Positions 27,495 to 36,901 of a stretch of DNA of 64,000 nt are shown piece after piece; the first letter of the stretch is position 1, and every line of letters starts with the position of its first letter. The notes below the pieces were generated by a model. The model saw only the letters and a program-made list of their open reading frames with translations, was not told the origin of the DNA and did not search any database. The stretch is taken from contig CAXXGT010000017.1 in the NCBI GenBank assembly GCA_963664045.2, forward strand, positions 336,625 to 400,624, read 5' to 3'. The DNA is from JAPPHA01 sp963664045. Lineage in GTDB: Bacteria; Pseudomonadota; Alphaproteobacteria; Rhodobacterales; Rhodobacteraceae. The position numbers were made by a program, and so were the translations under genes.

Positions 27495-28163
27495 GTGAGC
27501 AGAGTCGATACCAGGAACCGGAAATGTGAGGCTGCCACTGGTTGCGCGCATTTCATCGGGCGACTGAAAGAGCGCGTCCGTGGTGATTTCGTGCCTCTTG
27601 TCGCCGGACTCGTCGTCCTTCTCTTCCTCGGCGCCTGCTCGTCGGGTCCCGGACCCCGGGAATACGACAATGCCTGCGATATTCAGCACGACAATCCGTC
27701 CTGGGTCAACGACCTTGCAAGCACGGAACGGAAATGGGGGGTACCTCCGAACGTCATACTGGCGACCATGCACCAGGAATCCAGGTTCGACGCTGACGCC
27801 AGGACACCGCGCCGGTACGTGATGTTCGGAATGGTACCCTGGGGCCGACAGTCATCGGCTTACGGATATGCCCAGGTCCTCGACGGCACGTGGGACTGGT
27901 ATCGATCGGAAACCGGAAGTTGGTTTGCAAGGAGAGACAACTTCGGGCACGCGGTGGATTTCATGGGATGGTACATGGACAAGACCACCCAAAAGGCCGG
28001 GGTTTCGAAATCCGACGCCTATAACCAGTACCTGGCGTACCACCAGGGCCACCAGGGCTACCTGGAGGGGCGCTATCGAAACATCGAATGGCTGAAGGAT
28101 GTGGCCAGGTCGGTCGATGCGCGTTCAAGGCGTTACGAGCGGCAACTGCTCCAGTGTGCGTGA
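27495..28163 (+). CDS. Lytic transglycosylase (SLT-like) lipoprotein
   Basis: A predicted outer-membrane lipoprotein. A hydrophobic stretch VPLVAGLVVLLFLGACSSG gives the lipobox L-G-A-C. The mature domain has NVILATMHQESRFDADA with the catalytic Glu of SLT transglycosylases, then SAYGYAQVLDGTWDWYR and YLAYHQGHQGY. It would cut peptidoglycan. The GTG at 27495 has GGGAAG 7 nt upstream and leaves about 45 residues before the lipobox, which is long; an ATG at 27390 gives more than 80. The true start is therefore uncertain. Confidence 0.82.
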   Translation: MSRVDTRNRKCEAATGCAHFIGRLKERVRGDFVPLVAGLVVLLFLGACSSGPGPREYDNACDIQHDNPSWVNDLASTERKWGVPPNVILATMHQESRFDADARTPRRYVMFGMVPWGRQSSAYGYAQVLDGTWDWYRSETGSWFARRDNFGHAVDFMGWYMDKTTQKAGVSKSDAYNQYLAYHQGHQGYLEGRYRNIEWLKDVARSVDARSRRYERQLLQCA

Positions 28164-28604
28164 ACGAGGATCGTGATCCGAGACCGGTGGTCCTTGATGC
28201 TCTCATGGACATTGCCCCGAACCGGCATTGACACGAAACTCGTCGGGATGAGCACGGGAGGCCACGCGTCTGGCGTCTCGACCGTTTCCGCTACAGCGCT
28301 CCCGCACACGCAATTCCCGGCGAGAGGTTGGTACGGCCGGCTGATCCGGTCGTCCCGGGCGAGGCGGGATGACCTTGCCCCTGGCTTTTCGGCGACGTGG
28401 TCGGGGAAGGCGTGCACGGACTCGTGTCATGCTGCGTCAACGCCGAATGGCAGGAAGCCTGGCGCGACAAATCCAATCGAGAGATTTGCGGGATAGTGGG
28501 TCACCCTTGGAGACCGGAATGAAAGCACGGCACTGTCACGGTCGTTCGGGAGAACCCCGGTCTTCCCGGGCCGGGACCCGTTGTTCAGGCTTGAGGAACA
28601 GTTG
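28164..28604. other. Intergenic stretch, no gene supported
   Basis: About 440 bases between the SLT lipoprotein and the TPP enzyme. Open frames on both strands have no recognisable sequence and no ribosome-binding site. The promoter of the TPP enzyme presumably lies here. Confidence 0.45.
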
Positions 28605-30275
28605 ATGAGCAAGACCGTTGCGAGCCTGGCGGTCGATTCGCTCGTCGCGAACGGTGTCGATGCCCTGTACTGTGTTCCGGGTGTGCAGAATGACGTCTTT
28701 TTCGACGCGTTGTTCCATCGAATGGAAGCCGTCAGGGCAGTCCAGGCCCGGCATGAACAGGGCGCCGCGTACATGGCGCTCGGCGCGGCCCTCGCGACCG
28801 GGAAACCCCAGGCGTTCTGCGTTGTCCCCGGGCCGGGGTTTCTGAACAGTACTGCGGCGCTGTGCACGGCACATGCGCTCAATGCTCCCGTATTCGGCAT
28901 CGTGGGCGACAATTCCACGGCGTTCGCTGGAAAACACCTCGGGCAGCTCCACGAGATCAGCGGGCAACTCGAAATCGCCGGGTATCTCGCGAAGCATGCG
29001 GTGCGGATTGATGACCCCGAGCTGGCGCCGTCGCGCCTGGCATCTGCATGGAGCGCGGTCCTTTCGAATCGGCCCGGGCCGGTCATTGCCGAAGTTCCCG
29101 TCGATCTCTGGTTGAAGGCAACGAACTACGAGCCGGAAGACCTGGAGGGGAAGAGGCTGGCGCCACCCGCGGTCGGTCGGCGGGAACTGGAGAGAATTTC
29201 AGAAACGATTTCGGCCGCAAGGAGGCCGCTCATCATCGTGGGCGGGGGCGCACAGGACTTCAGCGACGAGATCAGGACTCTGGCCACGCGTGTCGGTGCA
29301 GGGGTTTCCGCATTTCGAAACGGCCATGGCGTGCTGCCCACAGGGGACTCCTTGTGTCTGGAAAACCCCGCGGCGCACGCCGTCTGGCCCGAGTGCGACC
29401 TTGTCATCGGACTTGGAACCCGGCTCGTCCAGCAGAAGAACCTGTGGGGTCTCGACGACGGAATCCGCGTGATTCACATCGACATCGATGTCGATGCACT
29501 GGCGGGGAACCGCGAGTCAGACCTTGCCGTGCATGCGGACCTCGCGGATGCCCTGCCGCGCCTCCTTGCGATCCTGCCCCTGCAGGACCAGCGGGATGAC
29601 TGGCGGGCCCGGGTGGCCGTGGCCAGGGACACGGTCAGCGCGGCCATCGGCGCCGAGTTGAAACCGCAGTTGGGCTGGCTCGCGGCCATTCGCAAGGCAA
29701 TGCCGGAAAATGCGATTTTCGTCGATGAACTCACGCAGCTCGGCTACGTGGCGAGGTTCGCGTTCCCGAAGCATTGCCCACGGAGTTTTCTGAGCACGGG
29801 TTACCAGGGAACGTTGGGGTGGGGCATTGCCGCGGCCATCGGAGCCGCTGATGCCAGGCGAGACTCAGCGGTTGTATCGGTTACCGGCGACGGGGGAGCA
29901 TTATTCACCATTGGAGAACTCGCAACGGCCGTGCATCACGACATTCCGATCAACATCATTGTCATGAACGACAATGCCTACGGAAACGTCCGGACAATTC
30001 AGCGTGAAAACTACGGCGGGAGACTCATCGCGTCCGACCTGACCAGCCCGAATTTCGTCGACCTCGCCCGGAGTTTCGGGTTTTCGGCTTCGCGTGCCGA
30101 CTCTCCCGATGAACTCGAACACCACCTTGCTTCCGCAATCGAGCGAGGGGGCAGGAACCTGATCGAGGTTCTCGTCGGAGAGTTTCCCTCACCCTGGAAA
30201 CGCGTGATGCTGGGTCATGCTCGTGGCGAAGAGGATCATGAATGGCCATGGCCCACGCCGCCTCCGGATCGATGA
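28605..30275 (+). CDS. Thiamine pyrophosphate-binding enzyme (acetolactate synthase-like)
   Basis: A 556-residue protein with the three-domain POX/AHAS layout. The N-terminal PYR domain has the catalytic Glu in QARHEQGAAYMALG; the middle domain contains RPLIIVGGGAQDF; the C-terminal PP domain has VTGDGGALFTIGELATAV and IIVMNDNAYGN, the TPP/Mg motif. ATG 28605 follows GAGGAAC at good spacing. It could be a decarboxylase or carboligase acting on a 2-oxo acid. No regulatory subunit gene follows, so classical acetolactate synthase of branched-chain synthesis is less likely. Confidence 0.88.
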   Translation: MSKTVASLAVDSLVANGVDALYCVPGVQNDVFFDALFHRMEAVRAVQARHEQGAAYMALGAALATGKPQAFCVVPGPGFLNSTAALCTAHALNAPVFGIVGDNSTAFAGKHLGQLHEISGQLEIAGYLAKHAVRIDDPELAPSRLASAWSAVLSNRPGPVIAEVPVDLWLKATNYEPEDLEGKRLAPPAVGRRELERISETISAARRPLIIVGGGAQDFSDEIRTLATRVGAGVSAFRNGHGVLPTGDSLCLENPAAHAVWPECDLVIGLGTRLVQQKNLWGLDDGIRVIHIDIDVDALAGNRESDLAVHADLADALPRLLAILPLQDQRDDWRARVAVARDTVSAAIGAELKPQLGWLAAIRKAMPENAIFVDELTQLGYVARFAFPKHCPRSFLSTGYQGTLGWGIAAAIGAADARRDSAVVSVTGDGGALFTIGELATAVHHDIPINIIVMNDNAYGNVRTIQRENYGGRLIASDLTSPNFVDLARSFGFSASRADSPDELEHHLASAIERGGRNLIEVLVGEFPSPWKRVMLGHARGEEDHEWPWPTPPPDR

Positions 30276-31018
30276 TGTCGAACCGGGTTTCGTGCACGCA
30301 CCTGTCTCGTTTGCCTGAGCGAAGCCGGTATCTGGTCCATTGGGCAAACCCGGCCTGAATCGGGGCGGTGGCGGCAGATGCCAACCGAGCATCTGCCGTC
30401 TGAATTGTCCCGAAGCGGAACCCGCAAGGGCAACCGATTTTTCGGATACCGCCGTTTACCCGGTCATTTCTCGATGACCGTGAGGAGGAGGAACGGTGAC
30501 CGGCGACAAGGCCCGCGACACCGACGCCGTTCTCGGCCTGGCTATGCCTGGTTGGTCCTTGCCACGGCGCAGGGTGTCAGGACGGCACGGGAAAACGCAA
30601 TGAACTGGGCTGGGGATTTGGCAAGGGGGCATGCGCTTTCATCGGCGCACAGCATGAGTCGAGTGGAAGCGCTCTCACCCCATTCACGGTGATAAAGGCC
30701 TAAACGGACCGAAGCTGCACGAAACCGCGCTTCGCGCCTTCAAGTGCCGTCGGAATCTCGTTCATCTCGGTCGGATTCTGTAGTCATAATGTCCAACCCC
30801 AAAAACGAATTCAGTTAAGCTGGACCTGTAAAGTAACATGGGAGCGTCCCATCAGGGCCTCGTATACTGCACGGACGCGCTGCAGGAGCGGCACGAGAGG
30901 CTCTCTGAGGCTCCAGATCACCTCACAGCGCACCTTTCCCTGTTTTCCCCTTGATCAGGCTAATCGACCGAAATATCTTACTTCTGTCTTACCTGAAAGC
31001 TGTCTGTCGGAAGTCACG
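30276..31018. other. Intergenic stretch, no gene supported
   Basis: About 740 bases between the TPP enzyme and VapBC. A 104-codon plus frame at 30378 is arginine-rich and matches nothing. The last 100 bases are AT-richer and probably carry the vapBC promoter. Confidence 0.45.
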
Positions 31019-31294
31019 ATGTCCGAGTCCGGAAAACTCACAACCACCGTCTCCGCCAAGGGTCAGGTCGTCCTGCCGAAGATCATCCGTCAAGCCCGGC
31101 GCTGGGATGCAGGAACGCGCCTCGCCGTGGAAGACACCGGCAACGGAGTGTTGCTCAAGCCACTGCCCACATTCGCCGCAAGCCGCCCGGCGGACGTCTT
31201 CGGCTGCCTAACCCGCCCCGGCGCCCCTCGGACCCTCGCCGAAATGGAAGCGGGGATCATGGCGGAAGCCCGGCGGCGCCATGCGGGCCGTTGA
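31019..31294 (+). CDS. vapB: AbrB/MazE-type antitoxin (VapB)
   Basis: A 91-residue protein with the swapped-hairpin DNA-binding domain at the N-terminus: TTTVSAKGQVVLPKIIRQ and ARRWDAGTRLAVEDTGNGVL. The C-terminal part (TLAEMEAGIMAEARRRH) is the expected toxin-binding tail. It overlaps the PIN-domain toxin gene by 14 bp. It should neutralise VapC and autoregulate the operon. Confidence 0.9.
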   Translation: MSESGKLTTTVSAKGQVVLPKIIRQARRWDAGTRLAVEDTGNGVLLKPLPTFAASRPADVFGCLTRPGAPRTLAEMEAGIMAEARRRHAGR

Positions 31295-31667
31295 TACAAA
31301 CATCATCGTCCGGTACCTGACCAACGATGATCCCGGGCAGGCCGCCAGAGCGAGAGCCGTTGTCGACGCTGGCAACGTTTTCGTGGCCACGACCGTCCTG
31401 CTCGAAACCGAATGGGTTCTACGCAGTGTCTATGGCATTGCGCCCGAGGACGTTGCCGATGCCTTGCGCGCCTTCTCAGGACTGCCGGGCGTCTCGATTG
31501 AGAATCCGGCCCTGCTGGCCGGGGCCCTTTCCCGCGTGATGAAAGGCATGGACTTCGCCGATGCGTTGCACCTCGGCGCCGCGACGAACTGTGAAGCAAT
31601 GGTGACCTGCGACCGCCGGTTCATCGAGACGGCAAGTGACGATTCCATCAAGGTGGCGGAACCCTGA
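31281..31667 (+). CDS. vapC: PIN-domain ribonuclease toxin (VapC)
   Basis: A 128-residue PIN protein. The four acidic metal ligands are visible: D in MRAVDTNIIVRYL, E in LLETEWVLRS, D in MDFADALHLG and D in MVTCDRRF. VapC toxins cut RNA when freed from VapB. The reading frame is intact and overlaps the antitoxin gene, so the module may be functional. Confidence 0.92.
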   Translation: MRAVDTNIIVRYLTNDDPGQAARARAVVDAGNVFVATTVLLETEWVLRSVYGIAPEDVADALRAFSGLPGVSIENPALLAGALSRVMKGMDFADALHLGAATNCEAMVTCDRRFIETASDDSIKVAEP

Positions 31668-31771
31668 CCATGCCCTGATCGGCGTGCATGGCGTCATGTT
31701 TGGCGATGCCGGCAAGCTCGACCAGGAGCCTGTCAGGGAAGCGGGCGACCAGCGAGAGGCCGCCGCCCCCC

Positions 31772-33137
31772 CATATGCGCTAACGTGTTTTCCGAACTAT
31801 GTCCTGCCGGGAAAGTACTGTTCGAACTGCAGCTTTCTGGCCCGCGGCGCTTCGGCCAGTCCTTGGGACACCTCTTTCCATTCGGCGAGCATGTCGGCGA
31901 GGGGCAGGGCCGGCTCGATCGCCCGGACGATCTGGTTGTGAACCAAGGCGAACTCGCGCCAGGCGCTGGGACTACGGCAGTGTGGTGATGCCGTACCCCC
32001 AGGGGGAAACGGCGCGGGCCTGATGGATGAACTTTTCGGCGAGGAGCGCTGTCAGGAGCTTGCCGTAGAGCCAGGCTTCGGCGCTGTCGTCGTCGTGCTT
32101 CGGCAGGTGTCCCAGCCCGGCCAGGGACTTGAACCGCTTGAACACCAGTTCCACCTGCCATCGAAGACGGTACCATTGCAGGACCGCGTCGGCATCGAAG
32201 CGATCGTCGGGAAAGGTCGAGAACAGGATCACGTACCTGGCGTACTCGAAGGTTTCCGGTTTCGGGGCCTTGCCGGACTTGCCTGCCTCCCTTCGGATCC
32301 GGTCGTGCGCCTGCCGGATCGCCTCTTCGGACTTCCGGATCGCGCAGACCCGGCCCTCGACCGGGTCGGCGGCGGCGGTCGCCACGGTCCAGGACCCGAC
32401 CATGCCGGGACGGTCCAGGGACGACAGCGCCGTCCCGAGGTCGAACGGCGAACCGTCCGGGGTGACGAAGCCAAGGCTGCCGGTGTTGACCCGGACCGTG
32501 ACATGGCCGCCGCAGGCCGCGACATGGGCGATGCCCTGCGCCGTGGAGTAGCCACGGTCGGCAAGCACGAAGTCCCCGACCGAAACCGGGAACTGCCGGA
32601 ACGTCTCTCCGGTCCCCTTGCCCTTGGTGGGGGTGATCCGGAAATGGTCGCAGACCAGCGCCGGCAAGGCGACGCTGTAATGGATGCGCCACAAGGCGCC
32701 GGTCTTGCCGGGTTCCTTGACCGTCGTCGCGTCGAAGGCCCGCACCTGGAAGCCGGCCTCGCCCGAGACCGCGACGCCCAGTTCGCGGAACAGCGACAGG
32801 CACAGGGCCCGAAGCCACGCCTTCGACTTTCGCAGCCGCTTCATCAGCGCCACGTCCGAAAGGTCCGCAAGCCCGGCCTGCCGGGCCCGGACCGCGGTCT
32901 CCCGCAGCGAATGCCCGCAGCCAAGATGGATCAGCAAGACCCGAAGCAGCCTCTCCGGATCCTTGTCCTTGCGCAGCCCCTTCAGGGCTCCCGACGAAAC
33001 CGCGAGCTCGTCCCATTCCCGGGGAAAGAAGCTCATGAGCAGTGTCCAGTCCTCGTCCATGGCTTGCCTCCGAAATGCCGGCCCTTGGCAAATCGTAGCA
33101 GACTTCCCAAAAGATTGCAAACAAGTTAGCTCTTATG
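31772..33137. mobile_element. IS4-family insertion sequence with imperfect terminal repeats
   Basis: The left end (CATATGCGCTAACGTGTTT, 31772) and the reverse complement of the right end (CATAAGAGCTAACTTGTTT, ending 33137) pair with few mismatches over about 20 bp. They bracket one transposase gene, giving an element of about 1.37 kb. Runs of C flank both ends, so a target duplication cannot be told. Confidence 0.8.
31972..33060 (-). CDS. IS4-family transposase with frameshifted C-terminus
   Basis: A DDE transposase. RAFDATTVKEPG carries the first D, FVLADRGYSTAQG the second D, and WYRLRWQVELVFKRFKSL the Y-(2)-R-(3)-E-(6)-K signature. ATG 33060 has GGAGG 7 nt upstream. The frame stops after GYGITTLP, but the next frame continues WREFALVHNQIVRAIEPALP to a stop at 31797. 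A one-base change near 31972 has therefore removed about 60 family-typical residues. Whether the shortened protein is active is unknown. Confidence 0.85.
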   Translation of the reverse strand: MDEDWTLLMSFFPREWDELAVSSGALKGLRKDKDPERLLRVLLIHLGCGHSLRETAVRARQAGLADLSDVALMKRLRKSKAWLRALCLSLFRELGVAVSGEAGFQVRAFDATTVKEPGKTGALWRIHYSVALPALVCDHFRITPTKGKGTGETFRQFPVSVGDFVLADRGYSTAQGIAHVAACGGHVTVRVNTGSLGFVTPDGSPFDLGTALSSLDRPGMVGSWTVATAAADPVEGRVCAIRKSEEAIRQAHDRIRREAGKSGKAPKPETFEYARYVILFSTFPDDRFDADAVLQWYRLRWQVELVFKRFKSLAGLGHLPKHDDDSAEAWLYGKLLTALLAEKFIHQARAVSPWGYGITTLP

Positions 33138-33418
33138 TCCCCCCCATACATGCTCCGATCCTCCGCACTGGCGAACCGTCCCCCCGGAATTCTGTCGTAT
33201 CACCAAACAGAACCGGGGTTCGCCCAGGCACTGGAACCGCGAACCATCCACGACCGCGCCCGCCGAACGGTGCCAGCGGCTCTTGAGTAAAATCCCTTTA
33301 CGCAACTGTTTTTGCGCTGTTTTTCACCTCAGCGCCTTCGACGGACCTGACCAGCTGGGCCCCATCGGATAGTTTGTACGTAGAACCACGTTAAGGAGGA
33401 ACGGATCGGGAACGGTTT

Positions 33419-33545
33419 CTACGGGCTGGTTTGCCGGATCACCCTGTATGGAGTTGATCTTCCTATCCCGACGTACTCCGCGGCCCTGGTCACAGACGTT
33501 CCGTTGTCCTCGAGTTCCTGCAGCGCCGAAACGGTATCGGCATGA
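33419..33545 (-). pseudogene. Serine recombinase C-terminal HTH remnant
   Basis: The minus frame reads ALQELEDNGTSVTRAAEYVG and IGRSTPYRVIRQTSP then stop, matching the C-terminal helix-turn-helix of resolvase/invertase proteins. No catalytic domain is present. The 280 bases between this and the IS4 element hold nothing I recognise. Confidence 0.5.
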
Positions 33546-33562
33546 AGCGATTGTCAAGCGGC

Positions 33563-33705
33563 GTCCAAAATTGACCCGTCTTGCGCCATCTTTCCTTCCC
33601 GGTAGCGTTTTCCTGGTAGTCCGCCCAGCGGGCGGATTTTTCGGGAGATGGTACGATGGAATGGAAGCCGGATTACGGATTTCGGCGACTTGCTGACGAG
33701 GTGAG
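33563..33705 (+). repeat. Terminal segment repeated in inverted orientation near 37.4 kb
   Basis: This stretch (GGCGTCCAAAATTGACCCG, a hairpin, then the start codons of MEWKPDYGFRRLADEV) is matched on the opposite strand at about 37240-37410, where it precedes MERKSDHGFRRLADEV. The repeated unit includes the promoter side and first codons of the same gene. It is probably the end of an IS21-like or plasmid-derived element. Confidence 0.6.
33620..33641 (+). terminator. Intrinsic terminator-like hairpin
   Basis: A 7-bp perfect stem (TCCGCCC / GGGCGGA) with loop AGC is followed by five T. It sits just before the truncated reading frame at 33656, as expected for an element that blocks read-through from outside. 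Confidence 0.5.
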
Positions 33706-33714
33706 GTGCAGGCC

Positions 33715-33969
33715 TCTTGCCCTGAGTGCCCGGACCATCTTCCGCGCATCGATCCGGTCAGTCTTTATCTTCTTCTTCTTCCGACGCACAACTTCCAGAC
33801 TCGCAGGATCGCAGATAATCGCCTCGAGGTCTTCGCCCTCAAGACGCCGCGCCAGCCAGAATCCCGCGTAACCGGCCTCATAGGTCAGCAATACACGCAC
33901 CGGGACAGAGACCACCGCGCACCGTGCGCGGCCGATCTTCTCCAGAAGCCCTTCCACATCCTGCGGCAA
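33715..33969 (-). pseudogene. IS110-family transposase fragment
   Basis: The frame contains VLLTYEAGYAGFWLARRLEG with the catalytic Glu and KTDRIDARKMVRALRA with the catalytic Asp of the DEDD domain. The start and the whole C-terminal half are missing. It is cut by the repeat at 33705 and by ISKra4 copy 1 nearby. Confidence 0.6.
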
Positions 33970-34044
33970 CAGTTTGTGCAGGCCGGTCCCTCGGCCCGTC
34001 TCTCGGATCGCCCAGCCCCAGGATCCAGCTCCTGGGTTCCTGTT

Positions 34045-35781
34045 GGGAGTGGATTCCCTATGGCGGACTGCACATTTTTAGTGCGTTGTAATTAAGCGAT
34101 TATTTCTCTGCCTGTTCGTCGGTGATCTCCGGGTTCACCGGTTTTCGCGAAAAAACACCGGATGGGCTGCCATTTTTCCATGACCCGGTGATTTTCGCTC
34201 AATTCCTGCCCCCGGGCGGCAGGTATGGTAGAGTGCTCCAAAGCAAAAAAAGCTCCGAAGTCGGGGCAAAAAAGGAGCACTCCGATGCAGAACCTGCAGG
34301 CTGAACCTCCCCTTGCCAACTCCACCCTCAACGATGCCGAAGATGTCATGGAGGCGGCAGGTGACCGCCTGAGGCGGGCGAAGAATGAGGTGATCCGGTC
34401 CGACGCCGCCCGTGGGATGGCAGATGATGTTGCGGTGATGTTCATGCAGGACCCACTGAAGGCCGAGCTTGTGTTTCGCGACGTGATCCATGACTTCGCC
34501 CGCGCGGTCCTCGGCGATGCCTTCGAGCGGATTGACGATCATGGGGACTGCCTGGAAGTCGACGGCCGAACCTACAGGAAGGTCGACGCCACAAGGGGCC
34601 ATGCGATGACGATGTCGGCCCGGTCGGCTACGACCGCGCGCGCTACCGTCCGTCGGACGGGGGCGCGTCGGTGTTCCCGACCGAGCGTGTGCTCGGCCTG
34701 ACCGAGAGCAGCCTGACGCCTGCGGCGGCGGGCCTGTCGCTTTATCTCATGGCCAACCTGAGTGCGCGCGAGAGCGCCGATGCCTGGGTCCGGCTTTGCG
34801 GCATGGGCCCATCGCCGAGTTCCCTGATACAGATGACTGCCGAGGCGGGGCGCCGCTTCGAGGACTGCTCTGGTGATCTCCTGGCGGACCTGCGGTCGGA
34901 AGAGGAGGTTCACGAGGATGCGACTGCGCTGCTTGTCTCCCTCGACGGGGTCATGGTCCGCATGAATGCGGAGACGGTGGACGGCAACGCGGTCGAGGCG
35001 GGCTGGCGCGAGGCATCGAGTGGCGTTGTCTCCTTGCTCGATGCCGATGGGAACATGGTGCAGAGCAGCTATTTCGGGCGTCTCCCGGAGCGGGGCAAGA
35101 CGAGCCTGAAGGCGCAGGTGAGCCGGGAAGCGTTCCATTGGCTGGAGCGCAAGGAGGACCTGAAGGTGGTGGCGATCGCCGATGGCGCCCGAGACAATGA
35201 CATTTCTGGACACGCTCTGCCCCGATGTGGTGCTGATGGATTATTTTCATGCTGCACAACACCTTAAGGTCGCCGCCGACGCTGCTTTCGGTCCGGACAG
35301 CGCGGAAGGAGAGGCCTGGTTCGAGAAATGGCGCCACGTCCTTCGCCACGACCCCAAGGGGGCAGGAAAGGTCATCGACGCGCTCCGCTACCTGCTGAGC
35401 AAGGGAAAGGCCAGAACCGACATTGCTCGCGAGCTCGGCTACTTTCGCAACAACCGGAAACGCATGAACTACCGTGAAGTCGCCGATGCAGGCTACCCGA
35501 TCGGGTCGGGTGCGGTGGAGGCCGCGAACAGGTTTCTGGTCAACTCCCGCATGAAGCGATCGGGTCAACGCTGGGGACGTGACGGCGGCCAGGGCGTGCT
35601 GACGTTCCGGTCACTGCTCAGGTCGGATCGCTTCGACCGGGCATGGGCTGTGCTCGCCCGGAGTTGGCAGCAATGGAAGCCGCCAACAGCCTCCAACGAC
35701 AATCCGGCCTTGGCGTTTGCCGCGTGATTCGCTTTTGCAACCTTGATCCGCGAAAAACCGCGCCATAGGGGAATCACTCCC
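34045..35781 (+). mobile_element. ISKra4-family element, copy 1
   Basis: A 1737-bp element with imperfect terminal repeats: GGGAGTGGATTCCCTATGGCG at the left and, as reverse complement, GGGAGTGATTCCCCTATGGCG at the right. It is nearly identical to copy 2 at 41927. The flanks TTCCTGTT and GTTGATCT do not match, and different genes lie on each side, so the locus has rearranged since insertion. It truncates parA. Confidence 0.85.
34285..35727 (+). pseudogene. ISKra4-family transposase, copy 1, two frameshifts
   Basis: The start MQNLQAEPPLANS has AGGAG 8 nt upstream. One frameshift near 34612 is private to this copy: a T present in copy 2 is missing after GATGACGATGT. A second near 35195 is shared with copy 2. 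Conserved parts are SLDGVMVRMNAE with a catalytic D, GYPIGSGAVEAANRFLVN with the Glu, and MKRSGQRWGRDGGQGVLTF, typical of ISKra4. The protein cannot be made in one piece without recoding. Confidence 0.85.
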
Positions 35782-36201
35782 GTTGATCTCGTGCCTGATC
35801 ATGTTTCCGGTTGTCTGCACCAGTCGAACAGCCTGCGCGGCCTGCCGGGCTTCCATCGCCGAACCATCAAGCGGGATCACGCATAGGTCGGTCCGTGACA
35901 GCGCAAAGGTCACGATCTGATCCCTGGATCCATCCAGGTCAACGATCAGGTAGTCTGCATCACCGGCCAGGGAATCGACAAGCTCAACCGTGTCTTCCGC
36001 CTGTGGACGGGCATGAACGGCAAACGGCACGTCTTTGCCGTCAGCTTCCCTCGATTGCGCCCAGGATCGAATGTTCGCGTTCGGATCAAAGTCCAGCACC
36101 GAAACACGTCCACCAGATACGGTAATTTGCTCGGCGAGAAGCATGGCAGACGTGGTTTTTCCGGAACCGCCTTTCGGATTGGCGAAGGCAATTACGAACA
36201 C
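35782..36201 (-). pseudogene. parA: ParA-family partition ATPase, 3' end removed by ISKra4
   Basis: The N-terminal 140 residues of a small ParA: deviant Walker A FANPKGGSGKTTSAMLLAEQ, VSVLDFDPNANIRSW (Walker A'), and DYLIVDLDGSRDQIV (Walker B). The frame enters ISKra4 copy 1 at 35781, so the C-terminal third is lost. GTG 36201 was chosen as start; a TTG at 36237 is also in frame. It lies beside parDE, as on plasmids and integrated plasmid remnants. Confidence 0.8.
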
Positions 36202-36257
36202 GGAAGGATGATTATCCTCACATAAATATAATGTCAATGTTATCGTTGTCTTTATCT

Positions 36258-36273
36258 CTAACGCTAACGTTAG
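36258..36273. promoter_or_regulatory. Palindrome upstream of parA
   Basis: CTAACG (36258) directly precedes the perfect palindrome CTAACGTTAG (36264-36273). It lies between the parE stop and the parA start, where an autoregulatory or partition site would be expected. Function not shown. Confidence 0.35.
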
Positions 36274-36275
36274 AT

Positions 36276-36578
36276 CTATAATCTATCCTTGATCAATTCC
36301 TGCCATTGCCGGCTTGCGTGCGAAATCATGTGCACGACAACAGTTTGCTGCTCCTGGTAAACTTCATAGACAACAACATAGTTCCCGAAGGGAAAGAACC
36401 TTACAGACCCGCGCCTGGCACCGCCCATAGGTGCGACGCTCAGGGTCTTGACCGCCCTGTCCCGCAATTCCGTCACGAAGGAAATCGCACGGGCAGGGCT
36501 GTCCGCCGCGATGTAATCCAGAATGTCATCAAGATCGGCGTCCGCCAGGGATGTGAACACAACCCGGTAAATATTCAT
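36276..36578 (-). CDS. parE: ParE-type toxin (RelE/ParE superfamily)
   Basis: A 100-residue basic toxin: RVVFTSLADADLDDILDYIA, SPARAISFVTELRDRAVKTL, GARRGSVRFFPFGNYVVVYE and VVVHMISHASRQWQELI match ParE. ParE-type toxins commonly inhibit gyrase. It starts 5 bp after the antitoxin stop and the frame is intact. Confidence 0.9.
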   Translation of the reverse strand: MNIYRVVFTSLADADLDDILDYIAADSPARAISFVTELRDRAVKTLSVAPMGGARRGSVRFFPFGNYVVVYEVYQEQQTVVVHMISHASRQWQELIKDRL

Positions 36579-36583
36579 GATTG

Positions 36584-36832
36584 TCAGAGGCCATGTCGTG
36601 AACGGAGACGTTCGATCTTCCCATCAAAGTAGGCTTCATCCGCTTCGGTCACATCTCCGGCCGACCACGCCTTGCGGGACAGTTCAAGACGTTGCTCGAA
36701 TTCCCTCTGCCTTACAGAACGGATATGTCCTCGCAATGCCTCGCGGATCACTTCGCTGGCAGACGAATACTGGCCAGAAGCGACTTGCGTTTTCACAAAA
36801 TTTTCCAGTTCATTTGTCAGCGAAATGTTCAT
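36584..36832 (-). CDS. parD: ParD-type antitoxin
   Basis: An 82-residue antitoxin with an N-terminal ribbon-helix-helix (MNISLTNELENFVKTQVASG, YSSASEVIREALRGHI) and an acidic C-terminal toxin-binding tail (DVTEADEAYFDGKIERL). It should dimerise, bind the operator upstream and neutralise ParE. Confidence 0.92.
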   Translation of the reverse strand: MNISLTNELENFVKTQVASGQYSSASEVIREALRGHIRSVRQREFEQRLELSRKAWSAGDVTEADEAYFDGKIERLRSRHGL

Positions 36833-36872
36833 GCAACCCTCGATCCCGAATTGTTAGACTTATGATAACAAT

Positions 36873-36901
36873 AATAACAAAGATTAGCAAACTTTGTTAT
36901 T
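36873..36901. promoter_or_regulatory. Inverted repeat in the parDE promoter
   Basis: Perfect 10-bp arms AATAACAAAG and CTTTGTTATT are separated by nine bases and lie 41-69 bp upstream of the parD start, in AT-rich sequence. It is a likely ParD/ParDE operator, though a bidirectional terminator cannot be excluded. Confidence 0.5.

Noticed and set aside
30378..30692. A 104-codon plus frame after the TPP enzyme
   Set aside because: No ribosome-binding site, arginine-rich composition and no resemblance to any family.
34045..35781. ISKra4 copy 1 as a simple insertion into parA
   Set aside because: The two flanks (IS110 fragment and parA) are unrelated and no target duplication exists, so the locus has been rearranged and cannot be read as a clean insertion.
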